Source of the DNA: Verrucomicrobiota bacterium
Lineage (GTDB): Bacteria; Verrucomicrobiota; Verrucomicrobiia; CAIQCK01
Length of the DNA: 64,000 nt
Assembly (NCBI GenBank): GCA_016222825.1
Contig: JACRQF010000010.1
Location: 62,001 to 126,000 of the forward strand
Reading direction: 5' to 3'
Below are positions 62,531 to 64,000 of the stretch, piece after piece. Every line of letters starts with the position of its first letter. The stretch's first letter is position 1. The notes beneath the pieces are model-generated. The model did no database searches, was not told where the DNA came from, and saw only the letters and a program-made list of their open reading frames with translations. The translations under genes and the position numbers were made by a program.

Positions 62531-62589
62531 GCTGACTGGCTGTTTTCGTCCCTTTACCACAGCGCCTCACCTCCCGCATACTGCGAAGG
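62531..62589 (+). promoter_or_regulatory. Conserved leaderless promoter block, copy G (shortened)
   Basis: Only TTTTCGTCCCTTTACC remains of the upstream box; about 13 bp of the GCTAAC-to-GATTTTC segment are missing. -35 TTTACC at 62553-62558, 18 nt, -10 CATACT at 62577-62582, 7 nt, ATG at 62590. Spacing is preserved exactly. Confidence 0.75.
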
Positions 62590-64000
62590 ATGAGAGTTAG
62601 CATCATTTTCACGCTGGCGTTTGTCTTCGCGTCCATCGCTGACATCCACGCCGCTGATACCAACGCCAACATTCGACTCCGCAGTTTCCTTTGCGAGACA
62701 CCGCTCGGGCGGGCGCACAGGCCGGCGACGCTCTCGGCTGTGGTCGAGCATGCTGGCGATGCGGCGGCCAAGGTGACGGCGCGGCTTGTTCTTCCCTTGG
62801 GCGTCAAAGCAGTCAGCGGCAGCACGAACACGACATTGCGGATGGAAGCTGCCGGAGAGAAAAGACTGACTTGGAAGATCGAGGCGGCTGAGGCCACCAC
62901 CTGCGGCCTGAATCTCCAGATCTCTGTCGGCAACTCCACGATCACAAACGCCTCCATCGCGATGACGTTCCTCCCGGCGATGAAGACGCGCAAGTTGCCC
63001 TACATCCCGGAGCCGACGCCGGTGCAAACGAAGATTCTCGTCGGCGCGCACAACTGCCCGTTGTGGGAGCGCGACAAGCCGCACATGTGGGCCAACATCC
63101 TCAAGCACCCGGAGCGCACGCCCGCGCTCGGCTTTTACGCGCAGGAAAACCCGGAGATCGCCGACTGGGAGACGAAGTGGGCGGTCGAGCACGGCGTCTC
63201 GTTCTTCATCTACTGTTGGTATCGCGCCAGCCAGGGCGAGCCGGTGAAGCAGCGGTTCGGCAGCGCCATCCATGACGCGCTGTTCAAGTCGAGGTTCGTG
63301 GACAAACTGAAGTTCACCATCATGTGGGAGAACCAGGGCCGCGGCACCTCCGGCGTGTCCGACGAGCGCGACCTGATGACCAACCTCCTGCCGTTCTGGA
63401 TGGAGAACTACTTCAAGCATCCCGGCTACCTGAAGGTGGACAACAAGCCCGTGCTCTTCATCTACCGGCCGGAGTTCCTCATCAAAGACCTCGGCAGCAT
63501 CGAGGCCGTGCGGCGCGCGTTCGACCGGATGCGGCAGGCGTGCCGGGACGCGGGCTTCGCGGGACTGTATCTGCTCGGCGAATATCGCGGACTCGACGCG
63601 CGACATCTCACGCTCATGAAGCAACTCGGCCTCGACTACACCTTCGCGTATTGCTGGCACGTGCCGAACAGCCCGACGCCGCAACAGGCCATCGAGGCGC
63701 AGATGCAGAACATCCGCAAGACGCAGGAGCTGGGCATCCTGCCACAAGTCGTCACCGTCTCGCAGGCGTGGAGCGGTTGGCGCGACGAGGGCAGCATCTG
63801 GAAAATCCCGCCGACCGGCTTCGAGACGTTGCTGCGCCAGGCGAAGGATTTCATCAGCACGCTGCCATCCACCGAACTCGGCAGCCGGATGCTCATCCTC
63901 GACAACTGGAACGAGTGGGGCGAGGGCCACTACATCGCGCCGTATCGCGAGTATGGCTTCGGCTACCTCGACGCCGTGCGCAACGTCTTCGCCGACACGC
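62590..64000 (+). CDS. Secreted WbsX/GH99-like protein, 3' end missing
   Basis: The frame is open from ATG 62590 to the right edge (470 codons seen). The signal peptide is MRVSIIFTLAFVFASIADIHA. Residues 25-130 form a beta-sandwich, and from residue 140 a WbsX-type barrel follows: KILVGAHNCPLWE, LGFYAQENPEIADWETKWAVEHGVSFFIYCWYR, YLKVDNKPVLFIYRPEFL, GLDYTFAYCWHVPNSPTPQQ and ILDNWNEWGEGHYIAP. WNEW-EG is the family hallmark. The same barrel type forms the C-terminus of the fusion protein at 46202. The start is set by promoter copy G. Confidence 0.85.
   Translation, partial: MRVSIIFTLAFVFASIADIHAADTNANIRLRSFLCETPLGRAHRPATLSAVVEHAGDAAAKVTARLVLPLGVKAVSGSTNTTLRMEAAGEKRLTWKIEAAEATTCGLNLQISVGNSTITNASIAMTFLPAMKTRKLPYIPEPTPVQTKILVGAHNCPLWERDKPHMWANILKHPERTPALGFYAQENPEIADWETKWAVEHGVSFFIYCWYRASQGEPVKQRFGSAIHDALFKSRFVDKLKFTIMWENQGRGTSGVSDERDLMTNLLPFWMENYFKHPGYLKVDNKPVLFIYRPEFLIKDLGSIEAVRRAFDRMRQACRDAGFAGLYLLGEYRGLDARHLTLMKQLGLDYTFAYCWHVPNSPTPQQAIEAQMQNIRKTQELGILPQVVTVSQAWSGWRDEGSIWKIPPTGFETLLRQAKDFISTLPSTELGSRMLILDNWNEWGEGHYIAPYREYGFGYLDAVRNVFADT

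Overview
The window looks like a chromosomal segment of a free-living, GC-rich, polysaccharide-degrading bacterium. I would place it in Verrucomicrobiota or a close PVC relative. This rests on the mix of sulfatase, SUMF1-like, PQQ and NHL propeller and WbsX-type secreted proteins, a fibronectin-III protein of a type I associate with Verrucomicrobiota, and several families of long palindromic intergenic repeats. The placement is inference; there is no rRNA or ribosomal protein gene to test it.

Layout. 0-12 kb: a partial TPR-like gene, a 21-bp tandem repeat, a small winged-helix regulator, a DinG-type helicase, a lipoprotein, a 41-bp tandem repeat, then a minus-strand operon nadE-hemL-S55 peptidase-propeller and a hemerythrin-like gene. 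12-20.5 kb: an MFS transporter, a sulfatase, a PD40 propeller coupled to a SUMF1-fold lipoprotein, then a two-gene operon of a cysteine-rich NHL propeller and a PhnD-like/PQQ-propeller fusion, then tRNA-Val. 20.5-25.4 kb: a gene-poor accessory stretch with remnants, palindromes, an AT-rich island and a probable integron cassette junction (attC-like site between two small unknown genes). 25.4-29 kb: an MtaA/UroD-like methyltransferase, S-adenosylhomocysteinase and an amidohydrolase. 29-51 kb: a large carbohydrate locus led by an AraC regulator with a probable direct-repeat operator just upstream of its neighbour. It holds glycoside hydrolases (GH-A clan, GH13, DUF5696-like, beta-helix/CBM9/WbsX fusion), three SGNH esterase domains' worth of genes, an SDR and an enolase-superfamily dehydratase. 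51-55 kb: a graveyard of gene fragments (GH78 rhamnosidase, IS91-type transposase, a truncated glycosidase paralogue) next to a complete AbiE-type toxin-antitoxin pair. 55-64 kb: a second carbohydrate block (DUF6259/esterase fusion, jelly-roll protein, fucosidase-like, GH27, WbsX).

The most striking signal is a family of seven near-identical promoter blocks at 12.4, 34.3, 36.6, 52.9, 55.2, 60.9 and 62.5 kb. Each has a conserved upstream box, a -35 TTTACC, a 17-18 nt spacer and a -10 of the CATACT type, with the ATG only 7-9 nt after the -10. These genes would therefore be transcribed without a leader and would lack a Shine-Dalgarno site. The family sits before a transporter, an SDR and five glycosidase-type genes (one truncated), so it looks like a shared carbohydrate regulon or a mobile promoter repeat. 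Genes inside operons instead have ordinary Shine-Dalgarno sites and short overlaps.
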